Part shown: positions 26,468 to 34,961 of the stretch, piece by piece | Numbering within the stretch: the first letter of the stretch is position 1 | How the letters are laid out: every line of letters begins with the position of its first letter | From: Chitinophaga rupis | GTDB lineage: Bacteria; Bacteroidota; Bacteroidia; Chitinophagales; Chitinophagaceae | Length of the DNA: 64,000 nt | Assembly: GCF_900109685.1 (NCBI RefSeq) | Contig: NZ_FOBB01000002.1 | Coordinates: 862,085-926,084 of the forward strand | Direction: 5' to 3' | Notes under the pieces: generated by a model | Seen by the model: the letters and a program-made list of their open reading frames with translations, nothing else | What the model was told of the DNA's origin: nothing | Databases searched by the model: none | Program-made: the position numbers and the translations under genes

Positions 26468-27301
26468 ATGATCAATATTGGTGCATATAACCGGCTGAAA
26501 GTGAAGAAAACATCTGACTTTGGGGTATTCCTGGACGGAGGCGAACAGGAGATCCTGCTGCCTAAAAGATACGTGCCTGCAGGCGCTAAACCTGGCGACG
26601 AGCTGGAAGTGTTCCTGTACCATGATTCTGAGAACCGCCTCATTGCTACTACTGATAAACCCAAAGGAGTTGCCGGCGATATCCTGCTGCTGAAAGTTGT
26701 GGATGATACGGAACAGGGCGCTTTCCTGGACTGGGGCCTGATGAAAGACCTGTTTGTACCCCGGTCCCAGCAAATGAGCCGTATGCAGAAAGGGCAGGAG
26801 TACCTGGTGCGCATTTATATTGATAACCTTACCGGCCGTATTGCGGCTACAGAAAAAATAGATCCTTACCTGAGCAATGAACAGCTGACCGTAAAAGAAA
26901 TGGACCCCGTGGAAATGATCATTTACCGCCGCACACAGCTGGGCTATGTGGTGATCATCAACCAGCAACATACCGGCCTGCTGCATTTCAATGAAGTGTT
27001 CCGCACCCTGGACATTGGCGAACGCCTGCAAGGCTTTGTGAAAAAGATCAAGGAAGAGAATAAGATAGATGTTGTACTGGGGCAAGCCGGTTACAAGAAG
27101 GTGGAGGATGAAAGCACGAAGATCCTGCGGCTGCTGCAGGAGAACAATGGTTACCTGCCTTACCATGATAAATCAGACCCCGAGGAGATCTATGCGTTCT
27201 TTGGCATGAGTAAAAAGACGTTTAAAATGACGACGGGTAGTTTGTATAAACAGCATAAGATCGAGTTTACGCAGACGGGGATAAAGCTGGTGGAGGAATA
27301 G
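26468..27301 (+). CDS. S1 RNA-binding domain protein, CvfB-like
   Basis: 277 residues from ATG 26468 (MINIGAYNRLKVKK); upstream codons back to 26372 overlap the promoter. Three S1-type OB domains are seen (DFGVFLDGGEQEILLPKRY; GAFLDWGLMKDLFVPRSQQ; VVIINQQHTGLLHFNEVF), followed by a C-terminal winged-helix part (LPYHDKSDPEEIYAFFGMSKKTFKMTTG). This is the CvfB layout. CvfB proteins bind RNA and influence gene expression and virulence in Gram-positive bacteria. Word repeats begin 2 bp after the stop. Confidence 0.87.
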   Translation: MINIGAYNRLKVKKTSDFGVFLDGGEQEILLPKRYVPAGAKPGDELEVFLYHDSENRLIATTDKPKGVAGDILLLKVVDDTEQGAFLDWGLMKDLFVPRSQQMSRMQKGQEYLVRIYIDNLTGRIAATEKIDPYLSNEQLTVKEMDPVEMIIYRRTQLGYVVIINQQHTGLLHFNEVFRTLDIGERLQGFVKKIKEENKIDVVLGQAGYKKVEDESTKILRLLQENNGYLPYHDKSDPEEIYAFFGMSKKTFKMTTGSLYKQHKIEFTQTGIKLVEE

Positions 27302-27303
27302 AG

Positions 27304-27337
27304 AGTTGGCAGTTGGCAGTGGGCGAGTTGGCAGTTG
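27304..27337 (+). repeat. Tandem words AGTTGGC (locus E)
   Basis: AGTTGGC recurs three times with spacers, starting 2 bp after the CvfB stop codon. The same word appears at 29653-29685. No inverted partner was found here. Confidence 0.55.
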
Positions 27338-27421
27338 ATTGCGTGGTTTGGGAAAGTAGTTTATGAGTAGCAGGCAGTGGATCGTTGATCGTGATTTAAG
27401 ATAGGAAGTTTAATAGTAAGT

Positions 27422-28147
27422 ATGGAAAGAGGAACTGATGCCAAACCGTTTACGGCGGTGACTTCAAGGCCATTGGTATGGGTAAATATCTTATTTGGTA
27501 TTGTCGTTTGTGCCCTGGCGTTAGCAACGGTTGGGCTGATGATCATGGCTGTTGCCTTATTATTTATGGAGGATAATACGCCGTTGTGGGGGCGTTTTGC
27601 ACTGCTGTGCATTGCGCTGGTGATGAATGGAGTGCTATTATACCTAATCCTGAAAGGGAAACGATACACCACTATTACGGTGGATAAAGACGGCGTACAA
27701 TTCTATAACCAGTACACTAAAACCATTGTTAAAACCCTGCTGTGGCGCTCCTTTAGCAAGGATCCCGCCCATGCGAAAGACAGGTATCCCAGCTATGATA
27801 TAAATAAAGAAACTACTTCCGGGATGGTGAATGGGGCGCGTGTAAGCGCGGATCATTTCCAGTGGTGGTATACGCAGGATGGCAGAGCAGTAAGGCAAAG
27901 AGAGGCGTTCCGCGGAGCGCATCCGTTCCATGTGTTCTTTGCCAACCGGGGAGAACTGATCGCTGCATTCATGAAGGGGCTGAAACAGTACCGCCCGGAT
28001 CTGAGCGTTGACCCCACATTATTCCTCACATTTTTTATTGACCCCAATACTTATGAGCACCAGCGTGGTAAACAGACCGTCACATTTGTGGCGGGGATAG
28101 CGCTTGCTGTGATCATTTTTGCGATCATCTATTATTTTGTGCGATAG
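27422..28147 (+). CDS. Membrane protein of unknown function
   Basis: 241 residues, not recognised. Two membrane helices lie near the N-terminus (about 19-48, WVNILFGIVVCALALATVG, and about 57-78), then a soluble domain of about 135 residues with many aromatics (DGVQFYNQYTKTIVKTLLWRS, ADHFQWWYTQDGRAVRQ), and a last helix at about 219-240. The layout, a PH-like soluble part after paired helices, recalls small bacterial PH-domain membrane proteins, but that is only a guess. It converges on the helicase gene with 10 bp between them. Confidence 0.7.
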   Translation: MERGTDAKPFTAVTSRPLVWVNILFGIVVCALALATVGLMIMAVALLFMEDNTPLWGRFALLCIALVMNGVLLYLILKGKRYTTITVDKDGVQFYNQYTKTIVKTLLWRSFSKDPAHAKDRYPSYDINKETTSGMVNGARVSADHFQWWYTQDGRAVRQREAFRGAHPFHVFFANRGELIAAFMKGLKQYRPDLSVDPTLFLTFFIDPNTYEHQRGKQTVTFVAGIALAVIIFAIIYYFVR

Positions 28148-28157
28148 TTATGTCGAC

Positions 28158-29543
28158 CTATGCTTCCTGCGCCGGGCCGGAAGATGGCCGGTTATGATTA
28201 TAGCGTTTAGGCTGGTTATTCTGTTTACGTTCGCCGCCCTGGGAACGGGATGACTGACCACCACTGTTCTCTGTTCTGGGTTTGTGCTGATGATTGCCGG
28301 AACTGTGTGAACCTGGTTTGCGGTGACCGCCGCCTCCTCCGCCTCCGTGACGGGGCTTGCCATGATGGCTGCCTTCCGGACGTTCGGAGCGGGGCTTCAT
28401 TACCGGGGCAGGACCTATCTCCGGCGGTATCACACCGCGGGGCACCTGTTTACCCAGGGTTCTTTCTATGCGGGCAAAACGGCCCATTTCCTTTCCACTT
28501 ACAAACGTATATGCGGTACCGTCAGTAGCTGCACGGGCGGTACGTCCAATGCGGTGAATGTAGTCTTCGCCGTCTTTGGGAACGTCGTAGTTGATCACCA
28601 GGTCAATATCTTCAACGTCAATACCGCGGCTCAGGATATCGGTGGCCACGAGCATTTTCAGCTTTTTATTCTTGAAATCCAGGAGGGCCTGTTCGCGTTT
28701 TTCCTGTTCCAGGTCGGAGTGAATGAGCTCTATGGAGAACTTTGCGCGGTGCAGCTCTGCGTATAGCGTTTTTACGTTCTGTTTGCTGGAGCAGAAGATG
28801 ATCACGCTATCGAACTGTTTTTGTGTAAGCACATGTTTGATGAGCGGGATCTTTTGCTGTTCGTGTACAATGAATGCTTCCTGCTTAATCTTTTCCGGCG
28901 CCTTGCCCAGGGCAATGGAGATGTGCTCAGGATCCTGGAGGATCTTCATGGCCAGCTGTTTGATCTTGGTGGGCATGGTGGCGGAGAACATGAGGTTCTG
29001 GCGCTCTTTGGGCAAGAAGGAGATGATCTTAATGATATCGTCGTAAAAGCCCATGTCCAGCATGCGGTCGGCTTCGTCCAGCACCAGGTATTTCAGCTTT
29101 TTCACATTTACATAACCCATGTTCAGGTGGGCTATCATACGGCCGGGTGTGCAGATAACAATATCCACCCCGGTGGCCAGGGCCTTTTTCTCTGCGGCAA
29201 AGTTAGCGCCGCCGGTGCCGCCGTATACGGCTATGGAGCTGATATCGGTGTAGTAGGTGAGTCCTTCCAGTGCCTGGGCTATTTGCATGGCCAGCTCGCG
29301 GGTAGGGACTATCACCATTGCGTTAATGCTATGTTCGTCGCGGCCCTGTGTGAGCAGGTTGTGCAGCACGGGCAGCAGGAATGCGGCAGTTTTGCCGGTA
29401 CCTGTTTGTGCGGAGGCCAGTATATCGCGGCCTGCGATAATAGGGGGTATTACCTGTTCCTGTACAGGAGTGGCGGTGTTGTAGCCCATTGCGTAAATAC
29501 CATCCAATAGATCGTCGTCAAAACCAAATTCGTAAAATTGCAA
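28158..29543 (-). CDS. DEAD-box RNA helicase (RhlE-like)
   Basis: 461 residues. All helicase motifs are seen: Q motif (FGFDDDLL, TPVQEQ), Walker A ASAQTGTGKT, PTRELA, TPGRM, DEAD, SAT, and HRIGRTARA. The C-terminal ~90 residues are rich in Gly, His, Arg, Gln and Ser (GGGGGGH and others), a disordered RNA-binding tail. It unwinds RNA in ribosome assembly or mRNA decay. The start must be TTG 29543: the frame has a TAA 15 bp upstream and the next Met lies past the Q-motif Phe. Rare start codon. Confidence 0.92.
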   Translation of the reverse strand: MQFYEFGFDDDLLDGIYAMGYNTATPVQEQVIPPIIAGRDILASAQTGTGKTAAFLLPVLHNLLTQGRDEHSINAMVIVPTRELAMQIAQALEGLTYYTDISSIAVYGGTGGANFAAEKKALATGVDIVICTPGRMIAHLNMGYVNVKKLKYLVLDEADRMLDMGFYDDIIKIISFLPKERQNLMFSATMPTKIKQLAMKILQDPEHISIALGKAPEKIKQEAFIVHEQQKIPLIKHVLTQKQFDSVIIFCSSKQNVKTLYAELHRAKFSIELIHSDLEQEKREQALLDFKNKKLKMLVATDILSRGIDVEDIDLVINYDVPKDGEDYIHRIGRTARAATDGTAYTFVSGKEMGRFARIERTLGKQVPRGVIPPEIGPAPVMKPRSERPEGSHHGKPRHGGGGGGGHRKPGSHSSGNHQHKPRTENSGGQSSRSQGGERKQNNQPKRYNHNRPSSGPAQEA

Positions 29544-29652
29544 GGTTCCAGTGCGTTTTTAAGTTGTAATCGTTTGTCTGAGGTTGAATTGTGCCCCCGT
29601 GAATACGATAGAAATCCAGTGAAGATAGGGGAAAAATGGGAAATTTCAATAT

Positions 29653-29723
29653 AGTTGGCAGTTGGCAGTTAGCAGTTGGCAGTTTGGGGGGAGCGTTCAG
29701 TGTTTTGCGTTCAGTGTTCAGCG
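29653..29723 (+). repeat. Two sets of tandem words (locus F)
   Basis: 29653-29685 repeats AGTTGGC/AGTTAGC, the same word as at 27304-27337; 29693-29723 repeats GCGTTCAGTGTT. The two sets adjoin. They lie in the gap between helicase start and the next gene, on which nothing coding is seen up to 30010. Confidence 0.55.
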
Positions 29724-29864
29724 TACTGTGGGGATATTGCAGTAGGGTCTGAAAATGATGGAAGATTGTCTGGTTTGAATGGAAAATTGGTCTAAAAGTC
29801 TACCAATGGATTGAGTTTTTAGTAGGAACTTTATACTGACAACGAAGCTTAAACTTACCGGTCA

Positions 29865-29940
29865 CACCGGGTGCTTGCCCGGATGTGTCTGTTATTTTGA
29901 GGATTATATTAGGTTCCGCCTTTTCAGGCGGAACTAGTTT
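29865..29940 (+). promoter_or_regulatory. Two consecutive hairpins in the leader of the GT-C-like gene
   Basis: Hairpin 1 (about 29863-29888): ACACCGGG and CCCGGATGT with one bulged base. Hairpin 2: GTTCCGCC (29913-29920), loop TTTTCA, GGCGGAAC (29927-29934), followed by TAGTTTTTT as in a Rho-independent terminator. Together they could be a leader that stops transcription before the gene at 30011, or a small RNA with its own terminator. Confidence 0.4.
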
Positions 29941-30010
29941 TTTAGGACATACACCTGCTGAAGCATTGTTATCACGGCACATTGCCATGGTGGGTTTAAT
30001 CATTTACTGT

Positions 30011-31357
30011 ATGCGGCAATCCGGCACCATAGGCGTTTTAAGGGCTGAACATACTCCGGAGTTAACCTTTGGACAATGGGTGTGGTATGTCAGGGAAAAC
30101 AGGTTATACCTGTTGCTGTCTGCCGGCCTTATGCTCATACAGTTCATTGTATTTAAATCCCTTTTTCCTAATCCTGATTTTCTGCCGGAATCCTATGTTT
30201 ACCTTGAAATGGCCGCTGCTAATAAGGATGTCAGTATATGGTCTGTGGGATACGCCAAGTTTTTGCGGCTGGGCAGCCTGTTTACCCATTCAGCTACTGC
30301 GTTGGTGCTTTTCCAATACCTGGTGCTGCAGCTATGCATTCTGTACTTCATTTTTACACTTACCTATTTCCTAAGGCCCGGGAAAATTATTACCTGCCTG
30401 TTGTTTTTTATAGGAGTTGTAGACCCGCTGCTGCTGCATGTGAGTAATTTAATTTCCAGTGATGCCCTGTTCACTGCTTTAAGTATTTGCTGGGCTACGC
30501 AGTTGTTATGGATCATGAAAGGGGCCAGATTGCCGCTGTTAGTAATACATGCCCTGCTGTTATTGCTGGTATTTACGCTAAGTTATAATGCATTGTATTA
30601 CCCGGTGATAAGTATGGTTATGATTGCAATTTCAAGATCCTATACCCTGTTTAAACTGGCTGCTAACCTGCTGATATTCGTTTTTATAGGAGGGTACATT
30701 GTACATACGGTTAAAACGTACCAGCGGGAAACAGGTACGCAGCAGTTCTTTGCACCGGGGCCCGGTAATGCACTGTATACGTATGGGTACACAACGCCGG
30801 AACCAGCGACAAAAATACCTTCCCGTTTAAGGCCGCTGCATGCTGTTATCCATCATATGGATTCGTTGCGGCAGGTGAGGGTGTGGCAATGGTCTGCTAT
30901 GGCGCCGTTATACGGGAGTTATGGCGCTTATGCTATGCGTAAATACCCCGGCCTTTATGTTAAGTATTATCTTTTACCTAATCTCATAACTTTTTATGTA
31001 CCGGAGGCGGAATCCCTGGGCGGGATCTCGGCGCCTTATACGCTTATAATAGCTTTATCCAATCTTTGTTTTTTAACAGGCTGTATTATTTTTTTTGTGA
31101 TCAATGGTTTTAAGAGTGGCGGGTATTTGTCTAAAATATTGTTGGGGGCTTTTATATTATGGTTTGCCAATGGGATCTTTAGTATCATGGCTGGGCCTAT
31201 CATGTTGAGGTACCAGTTATTTCCAATGATCATGAGCGGTGCATTTTCCCTGGTCATGATAGAATATTTCATTGATGCGGCTAATGCAGATGAACCGAAA
31301 ACTGTAAACCTCAGGGCAGATGATGCACCTGTACTGGTAAGTGAATCATTGCACTGA
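30011..31357 (+). CDS. Multi-membrane GT-C-like protein, paralogue 1
   Basis: About 448 residues from ATG 30011, chosen because the distance to the first membrane helix then equals that in the paralogue at 33408; in-frame codons at 29885 and 29987 overlap the hairpins or precede the homology. About ten membrane helices are seen. Shared with 33408: PxPDF..ES/DSY near helix 1, IWS/PxGYxKFL, LxSSDALFxALSxxWxxQLxWIM, and FxYNALxYP. The acidic motif after the first helix resembles GT-C glycosyltransferases that use lipid-linked sugars; the reaction is not known. AT-richer than its neighbours. Confidence 0.75.
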   Translation: MRQSGTIGVLRAEHTPELTFGQWVWYVRENRLYLLLSAGLMLIQFIVFKSLFPNPDFLPESYVYLEMAAANKDVSIWSVGYAKFLRLGSLFTHSATALVLFQYLVLQLCILYFIFTLTYFLRPGKIITCLLFFIGVVDPLLLHVSNLISSDALFTALSICWATQLLWIMKGARLPLLVIHALLLLLVFTLSYNALYYPVISMVMIAISRSYTLFKLAANLLIFVFIGGYIVHTVKTYQRETGTQQFFAPGPGNALYTYGYTTPEPATKIPSRLRPLHAVIHHMDSLRQVRVWQWSAMAPLYGSYGAYAMRKYPGLYVKYYLLPNLITFYVPEAESLGGISAPYTLIIALSNLCFLTGCIIFFVINGFKSGGYLSKILLGAFILWFANGIFSIMAGPIMLRYQLFPMIMSGAFSLVMIEYFIDAANADEPKTVNLRADDAPVLVSESLH

Positions 31358-31376
31358 GGTTTATGCTATAAATGTT

Positions 31377-33203
31377 TTATTCTTTCGTAAGCGGCTCCTG
31401 TATTGCTTTCAGCTTTTCTGCAGGCACCTTTGTTACTTCGCGGTCATAGGTCATGAGGCCATTCACTTCCATTTCCACATCGGTGGTTTGGGTATATACA
31501 GCGGCTGAAAGTCCTTCCGGGATGAGTGTTTTCAATCTTTCACAAAAACGTTTGTATACCTCAAACAGATCGTCTGCATTCTTGAAGCTCTGGTAACCCC
31601 AGTTATCTTTTTGCTGCCAGGTATGGCCGGGCAGGGGTAATCCCAGTCCGCCAAATTCTCCTAACACCAGTGCCTGTTGTTTGCCGAAAAGATCCGGGCG
31701 GGGCATGGCGGGATCAGGGTAGCTGTGCAGGTCTATGATGTGGCCTACCGGATAAAAGTTGCCGCCGCTGGCGCTGTTCACCAGGCGGGAGGGATCCTGC
31801 TGCATGGTCCATTTAGTGATCTCTTCTGTTTTGAACTGGCCCCAGGCTTCGTTAAAGGGTACCCATACCACGATGCAGGAGAAAGGATGCAGGGCATCCA
31901 TGATGGCTTTCCATTCTGTGCGGTAAATGTTCTCTGAGATGTCGTCCCTCTTCTGGTCTGTGGCGCGGCCTAACACGCCGGGGCGGTTCTCCCAATGGTT
32001 GCCAAGGTCACCACTGGGCATATCCTGCCAAACCAGGATGCCTAATGAATCTGCATAACGGTACCAGCGGGCCGGTTCTACCTTTACGTGCTTGCGGATC
32101 ATGTTAAAGCCCATGGCTTTGGTTTGAGTAAGATCGTACAAGAGCGCGGCATCGGTAGGTGCGGTGTATAAACCATCGGGCCACCAGCCCTGGTCTAAGG
32201 GGCCGAACTGGAATACGAATTTGTTGTTGAGCAGCATACGCTGAATGCCTTTCTCGTCCGGCGCCATGGAGATTTTGCGCATGGCGAAATAGCTTTTTAC
32301 TTCGTCTATCACTTTGCCTTTTCGCACAATGGCTACCTGCAGGTTATACAGGAAGGGATGTTCCGGCGACCAGAGTTTGGGCTGCGGTATATTTAACGTA
32401 GTGGCGGTACCGTTATTAATGGTTTGTTCTGCTACCTGTTGTGTACCATCCAGGGCGGTTACTTTTATAACATCGCCAGGTTGCAGGCTGGGTGCGTTTA
32501 CGCTGAGCTGTAAGGATTGTTTGTCGATATCCGGCGTGGGTTTCAGGGAGGCAATGTAGGCGGGTGCTACGGGCTCTATCCACACGGTTTGCCAGATGCC
32601 GGTAACGGGTGTGTACCAGATACCGGAGGGCTTTTTCACCTGTTTGCCACGGGGCTGGGGACCATCATCTGTCGGGTCCCATATGCGTACTACAATTTCC
32701 TGGGAACCGCTTTTCTTTAACAGGGAAGTGATGTTAAAAGAAAAGGGATCATAGCCGCCTTTATGTGTGCCGGCAAGCTGGCCGTTCACAAAAACGTCTG
32801 CCTGCCAGTCGGCAGCGCCGAAATGTAATAACAGGTTTTTGTTCTTATAGCTGGCAGGGAGGCTGAAGGTTCTTTTATACCAGAGTACCTGGTCTTTGCC
32901 TACGGTTTTGGTAACGCCGGAAAGCTGCGACTCTACCGGGTAGGGCACCAGGATGTTGCCTGCATAAGATGCGGGCGGCGTTTGCTGCGACATGGGCGCA
33001 ATGGCATACTGCCAGGGACCGTTCAGGTTCAACCATACATTGCGCACCAACTGCGGGCGGGGATATTCAGGCAGGGGAATGGCCGTGGCGTGAACATCTT
33101 TTGCCCAGCGGGTTTGCAGGGTAGGCGATTGCGCACAAGCGAGACTACATTGGAATAAGATACTGCTTAATAACAGACAGAGATGAGTGCGATTACGTGG
33201 CAT
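31377..33203 (-). CDS. Glycoside hydrolase family 2, secreted
   Basis: 608 residues from ATG 33203, which opens a signal peptide (MPRNRTHLCLLLSSILFQCS); upstream codons to 33320 look non-coding. GH2 order is seen: jelly-roll sugar-binding domain (VRNVWLNLNGPWQYAIAP, LLLHFGAADWQADVFVNGQL), Ig-like domain, then TIM barrel with MIRKHVKVEPARWYRYADSL, the acid/base Glu in VPFNEAWGQF, and the probable nucleophile Glu in LGEFGGLG. Substrate class: beta-galactoside, glucuronide or mannoside; not resolvable. It lies on the opposite strand between two GT-C paralogues. Confidence 0.9.
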   Translation of the reverse strand: MPRNRTHLCLLLSSILFQCSLACAQSPTLQTRWAKDVHATAIPLPEYPRPQLVRNVWLNLNGPWQYAIAPMSQQTPPASYAGNILVPYPVESQLSGVTKTVGKDQVLWYKRTFSLPASYKNKNLLLHFGAADWQADVFVNGQLAGTHKGGYDPFSFNITSLLKKSGSQEIVVRIWDPTDDGPQPRGKQVKKPSGIWYTPVTGIWQTVWIEPVAPAYIASLKPTPDIDKQSLQLSVNAPSLQPGDVIKVTALDGTQQVAEQTINNGTATTLNIPQPKLWSPEHPFLYNLQVAIVRKGKVIDEVKSYFAMRKISMAPDEKGIQRMLLNNKFVFQFGPLDQGWWPDGLYTAPTDAALLYDLTQTKAMGFNMIRKHVKVEPARWYRYADSLGILVWQDMPSGDLGNHWENRPGVLGRATDQKRDDISENIYRTEWKAIMDALHPFSCIVVWVPFNEAWGQFKTEEITKWTMQQDPSRLVNSASGGNFYPVGHIIDLHSYPDPAMPRPDLFGKQQALVLGEFGGLGLPLPGHTWQQKDNWGYQSFKNADDLFEVYKRFCERLKTLIPEGLSAAVYTQTTDVEMEVNGLMTYDREVTKVPAEKLKAIQEPLTKE

Positions 33204-33407
33204 TTGTTCCGTTGGGTTTGAAAAGTGAGGAGGTAATATAGGGATTTTTTGGAGTTGGTGGTAGTGGAGGAGATGCATAAATTGACCTGATTGTCTACTG
33301 ACAATGGCCTGTTGGTACAACAGAGCCCTAAGTTATTCGGGCGATCTTTATAAGGACTTACAAATTTTATTAAGCATCTTCCCTCATGCTCAAACCCGGC
33401 CCACTCT

Positions 33408-34937
33408 ATGAATACACAAAATTATATAACAGGCGCCCTCCCTGTAAATATCCGCACCGGCGGAACGGCTACTAATGCTTTTGCAGATTTTGTTTTCCGG
33501 CAGAAGCGGAACAGAACTTTACTTTTAACCTTGCTTGCCTGTACAACGGTGGAGTTTATTATCTTCAAAATATGCTATCCCTTCCCTGATTTTTTTTCTG
33601 ATAGCTGGAGTTATATTTTTGCTGCGCAGGCGGGGCTGGACGTTAATATATGGCCTATTGGCTATTCCAAGTTCCTTGCGGTTTTTCACTGGATTACGTA
33701 TTCTCATCTTGCCTTAATAACCTTTCAGTATTTTTGCCTGGTAGCTTCCTCCCTGTACTTTTATTATACGATTACCTATTTTTATACTACCCGGAAGTAC
33801 ACGCGCATCATACTTATTTTATTCCTGTTCTTTAATCCTCTGCAATTTTATATTGCGAACTATGTAACGAGCGATGCAATATTCATTTCATTGAGTTTAG
33901 TCTGGGTGAGCCAGCTGATGTGGATCATGCATAAGCCGCAGCTATACCAGATCTTTTTCCAGGCTATTTTATTCTTTATTGCATTTACTTTCAGGTATAA
34001 TGCGCTGTTTTACCCGCTAATAACTGCTATTGCCTTTTTGTTTTCCCGGCAGGCAACCTGGAGGAAAGTATTGGGCATTGTAATAGGCCCCCTGCTTATT
34101 ATTCCTTTTATATTTTATTGCCTGAATGCTTCTGAAAAGATGACTGGCACGGCGCAATTTCCGCCTATTCTGGGGGGATGGCAGTGGGGCAATAATGCAC
34201 TGTATATGTATGAGCATATTAATGCGGACAGTACAAAAATGACTTCTCCTGAAGTACGGGAGCTTAACCGGATAGCCATACAGTTCTTTAAGGAAACGCC
34301 TCCGTATGAACGTAACCTGCCTGCTTATGTGGCCAATTATTTTATACGCCAGCCCAATGCGCCATTGAAACAGTATATGTCGCGGCACTACCAGCCCACA
34401 ACGGGTTATGAAAGCGTGGTTGCCTGGGGGAAAGTATCGCCTGTGTTCAAGGAATTTGGGTTGTCGCTGGTAAAGCAACATCCTGTTGCTTTTGCCAGGT
34501 ATTATATGGGAGTGAATACCATGAATTACTTTTTTCCTCCGCTGGAAAAACTGGAAGTCTATAACCTGGGCTTTGATGAAACGGTGCCCATTGTGCAGGA
34601 ATGGTTTCACCTGGAGAGCCCGAAACTGCCGGTTGCCCTGCCCAAGCAATTCCAGGGCATACTGTTGTTTTTGTATCCTACTTTATTCTGCATTCTGAAC
34701 CTATGCATCTTCATTGGATATTTCCATTTTGTGCAGCCAAAGTATTTCAGGAACGCGGACCCCCGTTTCAGGCAGTGTGCTATTCTTATAGGTGTTTTTG
34801 TACTGCTGAACCTTGGTTTCAGCATATTTGCCAACATTATTGTGATCCGTTACCAGGTATTTCCCATGTTCATTTGTTTAACGTTTACATTGTTGCTGAT
34901 TGATGAACTGCGGTATTTTGAAAAGCGTAGCGTTTAG
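33408..34937 (+). CDS. Multi-membrane GT-C-like protein, paralogue 2
   Basis: 509 residues with about ten membrane helices. It matches the protein at 30011-31357 along most of its length (FPDFFSDSWSYIF, IWPIGYSKFLAVFHW, YVTSDAIFISLSLVWVSQLM, FRYNALFYPL). A larger loop of about 140 residues after the eighth helix (ALYMYEHINADSTKM and on) is probably periplasmic. First gene of a four-gene operon with the LanC-like protein (24 bp on), GH116 and another GT-C-like gene. Function inferred only as membrane sugar transfer. Confidence 0.75.
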   Translation: MNTQNYITGALPVNIRTGGTATNAFADFVFRQKRNRTLLLTLLACTTVEFIIFKICYPFPDFFSDSWSYIFAAQAGLDVNIWPIGYSKFLAVFHWITYSHLALITFQYFCLVASSLYFYYTITYFYTTRKYTRIILILFLFFNPLQFYIANYVTSDAIFISLSLVWVSQLMWIMHKPQLYQIFFQAILFFIAFTFRYNALFYPLITAIAFLFSRQATWRKVLGIVIGPLLIIPFIFYCLNASEKMTGTAQFPPILGGWQWGNNALYMYEHINADSTKMTSPEVRELNRIAIQFFKETPPYERNLPAYVANYFIRQPNAPLKQYMSRHYQPTTGYESVVAWGKVSPVFKEFGLSLVKQHPVAFARYYMGVNTMNYFFPPLEKLEVYNLGFDETVPIVQEWFHLESPKLPVALPKQFQGILLFLYPTLFCILNLCIFIGYFHFVQPKYFRNADPRFRQCAILIGVFVLLNLGFSIFANIIVIRYQVFPMFICLTFTLLLIDELRYFEKRSV

Positions 34938-34961
34938 CAACGGGAAAGAATATGTGCTGTT

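Noticed and set aside
27304..29723. AGTTGGC word repeats as a possible CRISPR array
   Set aside because: The repeats are 6-8 bp with no spacers of constant length, and no cas genes are present.
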